From Desulfobacterales bacterium (GTDB lineage Bacteria; Desulfobacterota; Desulfobacteria; Desulfobacterales; Desulfobacteraceae), in contig JAKSBM010000412.1 of the NCBI GenBank assembly GCA_022361135.1, forward strand, positions 1 through 17,474: 17,474 nucleotides of DNA, given 5' to 3'. The notes below the pieces were generated by a model. It was not told the DNA's origin, did not search any database, and was given only the letters and a program-made list of their open reading frames with translations. Below, piece after piece: positions 8,670-15,108 of the stretch. Within the stretch, counting starts at the first letter, position 1, and every line of letters starts with the position of its first letter. Both the position numbers and the translations under genes were made by a program.

Positions 8670-8680
8670 GGTTTGACTTT
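8662..8680. repeat. Perfect inverted repeat between divergent ileS and recJ promoters
   Basis: AAAGTCAA, three bases (GGT), then TTGACTTT: two perfect 8-bp arms. Each arm contains the predicted -35 hexamer of one of the two outward-facing promoters. It may simply be the mirror image of two back-to-back -35 boxes, or it may also be an operator bound by a dimeric regulator; the sequence alone cannot separate these. Confidence 0.6.
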
Positions 8681-8701
8681 GGTTCGGATAACCGATATAT
8701 C
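8673..8701 (+). promoter_or_regulatory. Predicted sigma70 promoter of recJ
   Basis: TTGACT (8673-8678), 17 nt, then TATATC (8696-8701). The -35 matches consensus at 5 of 6 positions, the -10 at 4 of 6. Start of transcription would fall about 8708, six or fewer nt before the recJ ATG at 8714. No Shine-Dalgarno is visible in front of recJ, which fits a nearly leaderless message. The spacer also holds a small inverted repeat, GGTT-N5-AACC (8681-8693). Confidence 0.5.
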
Positions 8702-8713
8702 CTTTTTTACCAC

Positions 8714-10423
8714 ATGGGAACCCTTCTTACATATGCAAATCCTGATCCAGAGGGCGTAAAAGCGCTTAGCCGAATCCTGGGCTGTCATCCGGTCATCGCC
8801 GGTCTGCTCTGGGAACGGGGCGTCCGGGATGGGGTTGCGGCCGATGCCTTTCTTACCCCGGACTTCAACCGCCTGACCAATCCCTTTGATCTCAAGGATA
8901 TGGACAAGGCTGTGGTGCGAATTTACGAGGCCGTTACCCAGGGTGAAAAAATCATGATTTTCGGCGATTTCGATGCCGACGGCGTCACCGCCACCTCCCT
9001 GCTCTGTGAATATTTCACGGCCATGGAGGCCGACATCACCTGGTACATCCCCCATCGCATAAAAGAAGGATACAGCCTCCAGCTTCCCCACATTGAAAAG
9101 GCGGCCGATCTCCAGGTGGACCTCATCATCACCGTGGACTGCGGCATCACCAGTAATGAAGCCGTGGCCGCTGCCGCCCAAGAGGACATCGACGTCATTG
9201 TCACCGACCACCATGAACCCGGAGAGGTTATCCCCCCTGCCCTGGCCGTGGTGGATCCCAAACAGGAAGACTGCACTGCCGGACTGGAATACCTGGCCGG
9301 CGTCGGTGTGGCCTTTTATCTTGCCATGGCCCTGCGAAAACACTTCCGGGACAAGGGATATTGGGAAACCATGGAAGAGCCCAACCTGGTTAACTTCCTT
9401 GATCTCTTTGCCCTGGGCACCATCGGCGACATGGTTCCTTTGACCAAGGACAATCGCATCCTGGCCATGGCCGGTGTCCGCCAGGTGAAAAAGGGAATTC
9501 GTCCGGGCATCTGTGCCCTGGCCCGTGTGGCCAGGCTGGACCTGGAAACCCTGGACTCCGACGATATTTCCTTTAAGCTGGTGCCGCGAATCAATGCCGC
9601 AGGCCGCATTTCCCATGCCAGGATCTGCGTTTCCCTGCTCACCGCCCCCAGCATCATGGAAGCGGAAAAAACCGCCGAACTTTTGGATGAACTCAACCAG
9701 AAGCGTCAAATCATTGAGCAGGAAATCGTCCAGGACATTGAAAAGCGCATCCAGGGCAAACCCGCCCTGCTGGACAAACGTATTCTGGTCATGTGGGACC
9801 GGGCATGGAATCCCAGCGTGCTCGGCATTGCCGCCTCCAAACTGGCCAGAAAATATGTCTGTCCCGTGGTCCTGCTCTGTTCGGAAGAGGACATTGCCAT
9901 GGGCTCCTGCCGGAGCATCAACAACATCAATATCCATCGCGCACTGGGGGAATCCGCCGATCTATTGGAACGCTTTGGCGGACATGCCATGGCCTCGGGC
10001 CTGGCCCTCCACCGGGATAAGCTGCCCCAGCTGGTCCAGTCCCTCCAGGATCACATGGACAATGAATACCAGGACGATGCCTTCCAAAAAAGCTCCCATA
10101 TCGATGCCGAGCTCACCGCAGAAGACATCGGCCATGACCTGGCCTGCCAGTTGGATCAACTGCGCCCCTTTGGCACGGCCAACCCCGAGCCCCTTTTCCT
10201 CCTCACGGGAATGCGGGTGGTCACCTCCCATCTTTTGGGCGGCCGCCATCGTAAAATGATGCTCCAGAAAGAAGATCAGCCCAATGGTCCCATGGTGGAG
10301 GCCCTCCATTTCAACATCGACGATCCCGACCATCTTCCCCAGCGATATACCCGCCTGGCCTTCCGTCTGAAAATCAACAAATTCAAGCCCGGCTCCGCCC
10401 AGATTATTATCAGCGACATATAG
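8714..10423 (+). CDS. recJ: Single-stranded-DNA-specific 5'-3' exonuclease RecJ
   Basis: RecJ degrades single-stranded DNA 5' to 3' in recombination and mismatch or base excision repair. The 569-residue protein is a DHH-superfamily phosphoesterase with the metal-binding motifs in order: GDFDADG (84-90), VDCGITS (about 141-147), TDHH (164-167), the LGTIGDMVPL segment, PRINAAGRISHA, WNPSVLGIAASKLA (from 365) and the DHHA1 motif GGHAMASG (422-429), then a C-terminal OB-like part ending in LKINKF. The length is normal for RecJ. The ATG at 8714 is the only usable start: the frame is open back to a stop at 8660-8662 but contains no other start codon. There is no ribosome binding site; see the promoter entry for the likely short leader. 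The next gene has its own promoter 4 nt after the recJ stop codon. Confidence 0.96.
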   Translation: MGTLLTYANPDPEGVKALSRILGCHPVIAGLLWERGVRDGVAADAFLTPDFNRLTNPFDLKDMDKAVVRIYEAVTQGEKIMIFGDFDADGVTATSLLCEYFTAMEADITWYIPHRIKEGYSLQLPHIEKAADLQVDLIITVDCGITSNEAVAAAAQEDIDVIVTDHHEPGEVIPPALAVVDPKQEDCTAGLEYLAGVGVAFYLAMALRKHFRDKGYWETMEEPNLVNFLDLFALGTIGDMVPLTKDNRILAMAGVRQVKKGIRPGICALARVARLDLETLDSDDISFKLVPRINAAGRISHARICVSLLTAPSIMEAEKTAELLDELNQKRQIIEQEIVQDIEKRIQGKPALLDKRILVMWDRAWNPSVLGIAASKLARKYVCPVVLLCSEEDIAMGSCRSINNINIHRALGESADLLERFGGHAMASGLALHRDKLPQLVQSLQDHMDNEYQDDAFQKSSHIDAELTAEDIGHDLACQLDQLRPFGTANPEPLFLLTGMRVVTSHLLGGRHRKMMLQKEDQPNGPMVEALHFNIDDPDHLPQRYTRLAFRLKINKFKPGSAQIIISDI

Positions 10424-10426
10424 ATT

Positions 10427-10456
10427 TTGTCTTGCTTGAAACTGCGGTTTTATACT
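10427..10456 (+). promoter_or_regulatory. Predicted sigma70 promoter of the 140-residue unknown gene
   Basis: TTGTCT (10427-10432; 4 of 6), 18 nt, then TATACT (10451-10456; 5 of 6), immediately after the recJ stop codon. Transcription would start near 10463, giving a leader of about 44 nt with the AAGGA ribosome binding site at about 10495-10499 before the ATG at 10507. Confidence 0.5.
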
Positions 10457-10506
10457 ATAAATACAGACTGACAAAAATCGTCCAGTAAGAAGCGAAGGAT
10501 AAATCT

Positions 10507-10929
10507 ATGGCTAAAATGTTTTACACCGGGAACAGAGAAGCAAAACTTCTTTCGAAAATCGAATCGTCCAAGGAAAGGGAACGCATTAAGACCATCGGCC
10601 TGATTCGGGATAACATAGAAGACTTCGCCAATAAGGTTTCCATGAAGCTCATTGAATCGGGACTCATTGAGACGGTCAGCAAATCGAGCATTGAAAATCA
10701 AATCGTAAGATGCCTGGATAACCTGATTAAGGCAGAAGATTTTGACATCGATTACATGGTGGCCCCCTTGAGAACCCTGGTCAGCAACCCCAATGTGGCC
10801 AGCCTCTACCTTACGGCTTTTGTGGTGGAAACCCTGATCAACCACAAGGACGTCATTGACGTCTACGGAAGTGACGAAGACATCTACTACTGTATTCAGA
10901 AGGAACTCACCGCCCTTCGGGAAGGTTAA
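10507..10929 (+). CDS. Conserved-looking protein of unknown function, 140 residues
   Basis: I do not recognise this family. The 140-residue protein has no signal peptide, no membrane segment and no obvious metal or nucleotide motif; its only cysteines are one near residue 75 and one near residue 129. It begins with a basic, helical stretch (REAKLLSKIESSKERERIK) and then looks all-helical and acidic towards the end (SDEDIYYCIQKELTALREG), as in a small cytoplasmic binding or adaptor protein. Coding status is well supported: a good Shine-Dalgarno (AAGGAT, 7 nt before ATG), codon use like its neighbours, its own promoter, and a strong terminator 28 nt after the stop. It is a single-gene transcription unit between recJ and the nickel operon, so context gives no functional clue. 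Confidence 0.85.
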   Translation: MAKMFYTGNREAKLLSKIESSKERERIKTIGLIRDNIEDFANKVSMKLIESGLIETVSKSSIENQIVRCLDNLIKAEDFDIDYMVAPLRTLVSNPNVASLYLTAFVVETLINHKDVIDVYGSDEDIYYCIQKELTALREG

Positions 10930-10957
10930 GCCCCTCTTTCTGAATCCCCCAGTTATC

Positions 10958-11006
10958 AAACGCCGGAGAAAGGATCATTTGATAGATTCTTTCTCCGGCG
11001 TTTTTT
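10958..11006 (+). terminator. Strong intrinsic terminator
   Basis: A stem begins AAACGCCGGAGAA and continues AGGATC (10958-10976), with an 8-nt loop ATTTGATA, then GATTCT and TTCTCCGGCGTTT (10985-11003). That is about 19 base pairs with one G-T wobble. It is followed by a run of six T (11001-11006), part of it paired. It ends the unit at 10507. In the other direction the hairpin is followed by only three T, so any effect on transcription from nikO would be weaker. The remaining 154 bases up to nikO (11007-11160) contain only a weak 6-bp inverted repeat (11109-11129) and nothing else that I can identify. Confidence 0.9.
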
Positions 11007-11160
11007 GTGCCCCTTTTAAGCGCCCCATAATCCTGCCAATGTGGACGCGATATTTATCCTGACCCAATCCTATTAAACTTTTCCCCTGCCGACTCAAATA
11101 AAGCCCTGTCCATTACAACGCTTAATGGAATTCAATCAGAACATTATTTTGATAATCACT

Positions 11161-11886
11161 TTAATCATGGTTGTGGGGATGATTGCCGTGGCGGTGGAAA
11201 TGCTCGTGGCGATGGAGATGAATTTCATCGTCGGTGAGAATTCTTCCCTTTTCCATGGTGAAAATCCGATCAGCCACGGCCTCCACAAAATCAAATTCAT
11301 GGGAGATGACCATATAGGTGGTCTCCAGCCCCCGAAGGACCTGTGCCAAGCGATCCTTAACCTCCTGGTCCAAGCCGGCCGTGGGTTCGTCCAAAAGAAG
11401 GACCTTGGGTTCCAGGGCCAATACCGCGGCCAGGGCAACCATTCTTTTTTGGCCGCCGCTGAGCCTGTGGGTGATGGCATCCCTCAGCCGGGTGATTTCC
11501 AGACGCTCTAAAACCGCTTCGGCTTTTGCCTTGGCTTCCTTGGGCTTCAATCCCTGGTTCAGGGGGCCAAAGGCCACATCATCCAGAACAGAGGGGCAGA
11601 AGAGTTGATCATCGGAGTCCTGGAACAGGAGCCCCACCTGGGTGCGAATGGGGGCAAAATCCCCCTCTTCTTCCATGGTTTTGCCAAAAATTTCAATTTG
11701 CCCGGCCTGGGGGCGGCAAAGTCCCATGATGGTGTGGACCAGGGTGGTCTTTCCGCTTCCATTGGGGGCCATCATGCCAATGCAGTCTCCGGCATTGATT
11801 TCCAGATTCAAATGATCCAGAACCGGTCTGCTGCCGCCGGGGTAGGTGAATGAAATATCGTTGAGTCGAATAAGGGAAGAATTCAT
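11161..11886 (-). CDS. nikO: Nickel ECF transporter ATPase NikO with histidine-rich tail
   Basis: This is the cytoplasmic ATP-binding subunit of an energy-coupling-factor metal transporter. The 241-residue protein has the ABC motifs in order: Walker A APNGSGKT (40-47, K46), Q-loop FQDSDDQLF (Q89) typical of CbiO/NikO, signature LSGGQ (142-146), Walker B LLLDE (E167), D-loop TAGLD and switch histidine H196. The first Walker A residue is Ala instead of the usual Gly. The C-terminus carries nine histidines in 18 residues (223-240), mostly every second residue, a likely metal-binding tail. It is the last gene of the operon and overlaps nikQ by 4 nt (ATGA). The nickel call, rather than cobalt, comes from its neighbours nikK, nikL and the NikM type. 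Confidence 0.92.
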   Translation of the reverse strand: MNSSLIRLNDISFTYPGGSRPVLDHLNLEINAGDCIGMMAPNGSGKTTLVHTIMGLCRPQAGQIEIFGKTMEEEGDFAPIRTQVGLLFQDSDDQLFCPSVLDDVAFGPLNQGLKPKEAKAKAEAVLERLEITRLRDAITHRLSGGQKRMVALAAVLALEPKVLLLDEPTAGLDQEVKDRLAQVLRGLETTYMVISHEFDFVEAVADRIFTMEKGRILTDDEIHLHRHEHFHRHGNHPHNHD

Positions 11887-12665
11887 AGCCAGATCAGGTC
11901 CAATACACTAAGGCCCAGCCCGCAGGCTGCAGCAAGGGTTAAAAAACAGGGATTCAACCAATGGGAGGGGTAGATATCCAGGGCATGGAAACGACCGGTG
12001 AATCCCCTGCATTGCATGGCCTGGTGGACCCGCTTTGCCCTCAGGGAAGCCCGGACAAATAGCATCCCGGTGAGGTATGCATAGGTTTTGTAGGAGTGGA
12101 GATTGGTCCCCGGCCGAAACCCCCGGAAGCGGGCCGCCCGCATCAACCGCTCATACTCCTCCCGGATGACATAAATATACCGATAGGACATGAGGAGAAG
12201 GAAAATTAATTTCCCGGGCACCCGAAGCTGCTCCAGGCCGTTTCCCAAAGCCTGGATGGGCAGGGTGGCAATGAGGCAGGTGAAAATCAAAAGGATGGCC
12301 ATGGACTTTAAACTGATATTTAAACTGAGAAGAATACCAGGCCGGCTCAATTCAATGGGGATTCCCATGAAATTCCATTCGTAAAGGCTTTCGCCGCCAA
12401 AGGTCAGGGGGAGAAAAAGCCAGATCATCACCAGAAACCAGACCACGGGGGAAAGTCGTTTCCAGATGTCCCGTACCGGTATTTGTGAAGCACCGGCCAA
12501 AACCATGGAAAAAAGTAAAAACAAACCGGCTGTGAATGGATTCTCAACCAGGGCTGTGGCCACAGAAACCAAGCCGGCGGATAGAATTCTCACCCGGGGG
12601 GTCAACAATTGCAGGGGGGAGTCAACATGACTGAGGAGGTGGTCTTTCACTGTTTTTTCCGCCAT
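11883..12665 (-). CDS. nikQ: ECF transporter transmembrane (T) component NikQ
   Basis: NikQ (CbiQ family) is the membrane scaffold that joins the substrate-binding subunit to the ATPase. The 260-residue protein has about five to six hydrophobic segments and the two cytoplasmic coupling motifs of T components, AARFRGF (177-183) and AMQCRGF (216-222), each with the Arg-Gly pair that docks on the ATPase. The start overlaps nikL by 19 nt and has only a weak ribosome binding site, so coupling to nikL translation is likely. The stop overlaps the nikO start as ATGA. Confidence 0.92.
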   Translation of the reverse strand: MAEKTVKDHLLSHVDSPLQLLTPRVRILSAGLVSVATALVENPFTAGLFLLFSMVLAGASQIPVRDIWKRLSPVVWFLVMIWLFLPLTFGGESLYEWNFMGIPIELSRPGILLSLNISLKSMAILLIFTCLIATLPIQALGNGLEQLRVPGKLIFLLLMSYRYIYVIREEYERLMRAARFRGFRPGTNLHSYKTYAYLTGMLFVRASLRAKRVHQAMQCRGFTGRFHALDIYPSHWLNPCFLTLAAACGLGLSVLDLIWL

Positions 12666-13135
12666 TTGTCCGAGGGGTTGCCCTTGAACCAGCGATAGCC
12701 AAAGCAGGCAAGGAAGATTATCAGGATCCCCAGGCCCAATCGCCAGGATTGTCCGTCCTGATTAAAGGGATTATCCGGGGCCTTGGTGGGATCCGGTGCG
12801 GCCTGAACCAATTTTTCCCGGCTCAATTTCCACTGACCGGCATGGCCCTGGCCCGCATCCACCCGGACCAAAAGATCCTGATCCACGGATTGGGGCAAAT
12901 CAAAGCTATATTTCCCATCATCGTTGGTGATTCCCTGGTGTACCGGGCTTTCGTCTTCCACAGCCGTCACCGTTACCGGGGCTTGCTTGCAGGGCCGTTT
13001 GGATCCAAACCCCGCCTCCACAAAAATTTTCCCGTTCTCGGCATAGGCAAAGACCACCACCTTATGGGCCAATGCCTGGACCGGCAGGGCCAGGAGAATC
13101 AAAAGGAAAATCCCTATGTATTTATTCGCCTTCAT
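12647..13135 (-). CDS. nikL: NikL-like small membrane-anchored component of nickel ECF transporter
   Basis: The 162-residue protein has a signal peptide ending ALA (cleavage after residue 23, leaving His24 at the N-terminus), a periplasmic beta-sandwich-like domain of the carboxypeptidase regulatory type (PVTVTAVEDE, then GITNDDGKYSFDLP), a short Pro-rich linker, one transmembrane helix at about 131-150 and a basic cytoplasmic tail (KWRKKQ). This is the known layout of NikL, which takes the place of CbiN/NikN in NikKMLQO systems. It overlaps nikM by 4 nt (ATGA) and nikQ by 19 nt. The sequence itself is weakly conserved; position in the operon and topology carry the call. Confidence 0.82.
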   Translation of the reverse strand: MKANKYIGIFLLILLALPVQALAHKVVVFAYAENGKIFVEAGFGSKRPCKQAPVTVTAVEDESPVHQGITNDDGKYSFDLPQSVDQDLLVRVDAGQGHAGQWKLSREKLVQAAPDPTKAPDNPFNQDGQSWRLGLGILIIFLACFGYRWFKGNPSDKWRKKQ

Positions 13136-13752
13136 GATGCCACTCCCCTTTCCAATTTCCGGGGTAGAATTTCAGGATAGACCCGCATGAGAAAGGACAC
13201 ACAAAAGCCCGTGACAATCCCTTCGATGATCATCACCGGGACATGGGCCATGACAATGGCCCACGCGGTTTTCATGAACCCCTGGTCCGTGAACCAGAGG
13301 GCCCCGGCCATGAGCAGGGCCGAAAGAAATATGGCCAGACTGCCGGCACCAAAGCCGGCGGCAAAGGTGTATTTTCCGGATCGCCCCAAAAATGGGGCAA
13401 AGCAATAATGGGCCACCACGGCTGGCAGGGCCATGATAATGAGGTTAATCCCCAGTCCGGTGAGGCCGCCGTATTGAAAAAGGATGGCCTGGAGGGCCAA
13501 TGCGGTCAGGATGGCTGGAATGGCTGCCAACCCCAATAAAAGTCCGATGAGGCCGTTGAGTATCAAATGCACCGAACCGGGCCCGATGTTTACATGGATC
13601 AATGAGGCCACAAAAAAGCTGGACGCCAGGATGGCCGTGTGGACCATTTGCTCGGAATTCATTTTTTTCAACCCAACGGCCGTGGCCGCCAGGGCAAACC
13701 CGGCTCCTCCGGCCAGAACCGGGCCGGAAAGTATTCCTTCGGAAATATGCAT
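13132..13752 (-). CDS. nikM: Nickel ECF transporter substrate-binding (S) component NikM
   Basis: NikM (CbiM family) is the membrane subunit that captures the metal. I set the start at the internal Met-His (MHISEGILSG) and not at the longer in-frame start 21 nt upstream, because in this family the free N-terminal amine and His2 are metal ligands; this start lies 1 nt after the nikK stop with AGGA 8 nt upstream. The 206-residue protein has about six hydrophobic segments. The segment SLIHVNIGPGSVHL (about 50-63, with H53 and H62) is of the nickel-type GPxSVHL form and not the SCSHPTG form of cobalt CbiM. FQYGGLTGLGIN and HVPVMIIEGIVTG are further family blocks. It overlaps nikL by 4 nt. Confidence 0.92.
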   Translation of the reverse strand: MHISEGILSGPVLAGGAGFALAATAVGLKKMNSEQMVHTAILASSFFVASLIHVNIGPGSVHLILNGLIGLLLGLAAIPAILTALALQAILFQYGGLTGLGINLIIMALPAVVAHYCFAPFLGRSGKYTFAAGFGAGSLAIFLSALLMAGALWFTDQGFMKTAWAIVMAHVPVMIIEGIVTGFCVSFLMRVYPEILPRKLERGVAS

Positions 13753-13753
13753 A

Positions 13754-14527
13754 CTAGTCCTGAACCCTTTCAAATTTTACCCAGATCACAGCACCCTGCT
13801 CCACATCCTTTTCAACGCCTTGATGCTTAATCTTTTCCTCGGCCGTTGTCAATGCGGCAAAGCCCCACCAGCCCGGAAAAGGGGCCACATAGGAAAATAT
13901 CCCATTGCCGTCGGCCTTGATGGTCTGGGTGATCATATAATCGGAAGGTGCGCTGATTTTTTTACCTTCATTGTAGTATTCCACCTCAACCTCGGCTCCG
14001 GGCACGGGTTTTCCATTGACCAGGACCTGTCCCTGGAAAAGATTTCCCGCCCAAAGTCCGTGGGGTTTGGACAGGGGAAGGATTTCCGTTGCAAGGCCAA
14101 GGGGTTCATCCCATCCCTCGTCATCACCGAAGGCAGCCACATAGGTCTTGGTATAATGGATGATGAAACAATCTTCGGCCGGTTCCCAATAGGGTTGGGG
14201 CTCCATGACAAATGCGGCAAGGCCGGGTCTTTTCGGGGTAAAGGAGCCCTTCCAAGCGGGATTGCCCATGATTTTCCGGGGGGTCAATTCCTGGATCAAA
14301 TCCCGGCGCTTCCCCCCGACCACGGCGTAAAAGGATTTGGGCTTTACCAAATCCATGCCAATCCCCTCAAAGGGGTGGCTGAACGAAAGGTCGATATTCA
14401 CCGTTTCCGCTTCACCTTGCATCACCATATTGTCCGAGGGAATTACCATGCCGAAATGGGCTAAAGCCGTGCCACATCCCAATACCATCATCGTCGTAAG
14501 AACTGCTGCCATCACTCTGGATTTCAT
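13754..14527 (-). CDS. nikK: NikK-like periplasmic DUF4198 protein of nickel uptake
   Basis: This 257-residue exported protein belongs to the DUF4198 family (after the signal peptide HFGMVIPS; later DLSFSHPFEGIGMDL; a C-terminal Ig-like half with GQVLVNGKPVPGAEVEVEYY and GIFSYVAPFPGWWGFA). In NikKMLQO systems such a protein is thought to assist nickel delivery to NikM in the periplasm. Signal peptidase I cleavage after ALA at residue 23 would leave His24 first. The stretch VLGC (15-18) could be read as a poor lipobox, so a lipoprotein form is a minor alternative. AAGGAG precedes the ATG. It is the first gene of the operon and ends 1 nt before nikM. Function is inferred from family and operon; no direct metal site is proven by the sequence. 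Confidence 0.85.
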   Translation of the reverse strand: MKSRVMAAVLTTMMVLGCGTALAHFGMVIPSDNMVMQGEAETVNIDLSFSHPFEGIGMDLVKPKSFYAVVGGKRRDLIQELTPRKIMGNPAWKGSFTPKRPGLAAFVMEPQPYWEPAEDCFIIHYTKTYVAAFGDDEGWDEPLGLATEILPLSKPHGLWAGNLFQGQVLVNGKPVPGAEVEVEYYNEGKKISAPSDYMITQTIKADGNGIFSYVAPFPGWWGFAALTTAEEKIKHQGVEKDVEQGAVIWVKFERVQD

Positions 14528-14548
14528 TAGTATCTCCTTAAAATAGAA

Positions 14549-14596
14549 AAACCACGAAGTTTACCGGCGTTTTTGCCTGTAAAACCTTCGTGGTTT
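14549..14596 (-). promoter_or_regulatory. Terminator-like hairpin in the nikK leader (possible attenuator)
   Basis: Read on the minus strand, AAACCACGAAG (14596-14586) pairs perfectly with CTTCGTGGTTT (14559-14549), an 11-bp stem. Inside it TTTAC/GTAAA adds five pairs and GGC/GCC three more around a 6-nt loop. The 3' arm runs directly into a U-rich stretch (TTTTTCTATTTT), and then comes the nikK ribosome binding site (AAGGAG). This is the form of an intrinsic terminator placed between promoter and first gene, so a premature-termination (attenuation) switch is possible. No known riboswitch class is recognised. A dispersed genomic repeat is an alternative, since ACCACGAAG-type inverted repeats are common in related genomes. 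Confidence 0.6.
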
Positions 14597-14650
14597 CGTT
14601 TCTTGTATTGTGTTTATGCGTGCCGAGCTTCAGCTCAGAAGTTGCTTTTT

Positions 14651-14679
14651 AATATGGCGTTTCACCCCTTGGGTGTCAA
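14651..14679 (-). promoter_or_regulatory. Predicted sigma70 promoter of the nickel uptake operon
   Basis: On the minus strand TTGACA (14674-14679, perfect -35) is followed after 17 nt by CATATT (14651-14656, 4 of 6). Transcription would start near 14644, giving a leader of about 117 nt. The spacer contains an inverted repeat CACCC-CTT-GGGTG (14663-14675, + strand), positioned where a repressor could block polymerase. An A-rich tract lies just upstream on the minus strand and could act as an UP element. Confidence 0.7.
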
Positions 14680-14720
14680 CTCTTTTTTTACTCTTTTTTA
14701 GGGCAAAAACCAGCCATTTT

Positions 14721-15095
14721 CTACTTCTTCACCCAGGCGCCGTCCGCTTTTTGAATATATTCACCCGGTTTGGCCTGCTGGGCCAGTTTTATGGCCCGTC
14801 GTTTTGCCACCAGATCCACGGCAACATTCTGCTGTTTGGCAATGAGGGAATAGATGATTTTGCGATCATTGTTTTCCTGGGCCACCAATTGGGGGTTTTC
14901 CTTTTTTCCCCCCACAAAGGAAAGATAGCCCTGGTTGTTTTCACCGACAACGCCCTTGGCCTTCAGGGCCACAATGGCGGGCAGCCGCTGCTTCATGCCC
15001 TGCTTAATCTGATTAAGGTCCTTGGCCAACGCCGTTCCGCTCCACACGAGAACCAGGGCCAGAACAATCTGCAACATACGGGTAATGGGTTTCAT
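14721..15095 (-). CDS. ydbL: YdbL family periplasmic protein (DUF1318)
   Basis: YdbL is the small periplasmic partner of YdbH and YnbE; in E. coli it is thought to control correct assembly of the YdbH-YnbE bridge. The 124-residue protein has a signal peptide (cleavage after ALA at residue 24) and the DUF1318 pattern: a conserved N-terminal helix, GENNQGYLSF, then ENNDRKIIYSLIAKQ, VAKRRAIKLAQQAKPGEYIQ and the tail DGAWVKK. I chose the ATG at 15095, not the longer reading from 15140, because it gives a proper signal peptide and is preceded by GGAGGAG; the longer start would overlap ynbE. It lies 13 nt after ynbE. Confidence 0.9.
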   Translation of the reverse strand: MKPITRMLQIVLALVLVWSGTALAKDLNQIKQGMKQRLPAIVALKAKGVVGENNQGYLSFVGGKKENPQLVAQENNDRKIIYSLIAKQQNVAVDLVAKRRAIKLAQQAKPGEYIQKADGAWVKK

Positions 15096-15108
15096 ATCTC
15101 CTCCTTCC

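Noticed and set aside
8666..9937. A 423-residue open frame antisense to recJ
   Set aside because: It lies wholly opposite recJ, is rich in Gly, His and Phe as antisense frames of this codon use are, and matches no family; recJ has complete motifs on the other strand.
11109..11129. Inverted repeat TCCATT-N9-AATGGA downstream of nikO
   Set aside because: Six base pairs with a 9-nt loop and no following T-run on the minus strand; too weak to call a terminator.
13753..13773. Longer nikM start seven codons upstream
   Set aside because: It would bury His2, a metal ligand in this family, and overlap nikK; the Met-His start has a fitting ribosome binding site.
14528..14720. Cobalamin riboswitch upstream of the CbiM-type operon
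   Set aside because: The leader is too short (about 117 nt) and the conserved B12-box (AGYCMGgRgaA-like) is not seen; the operon composition also points to nickel.
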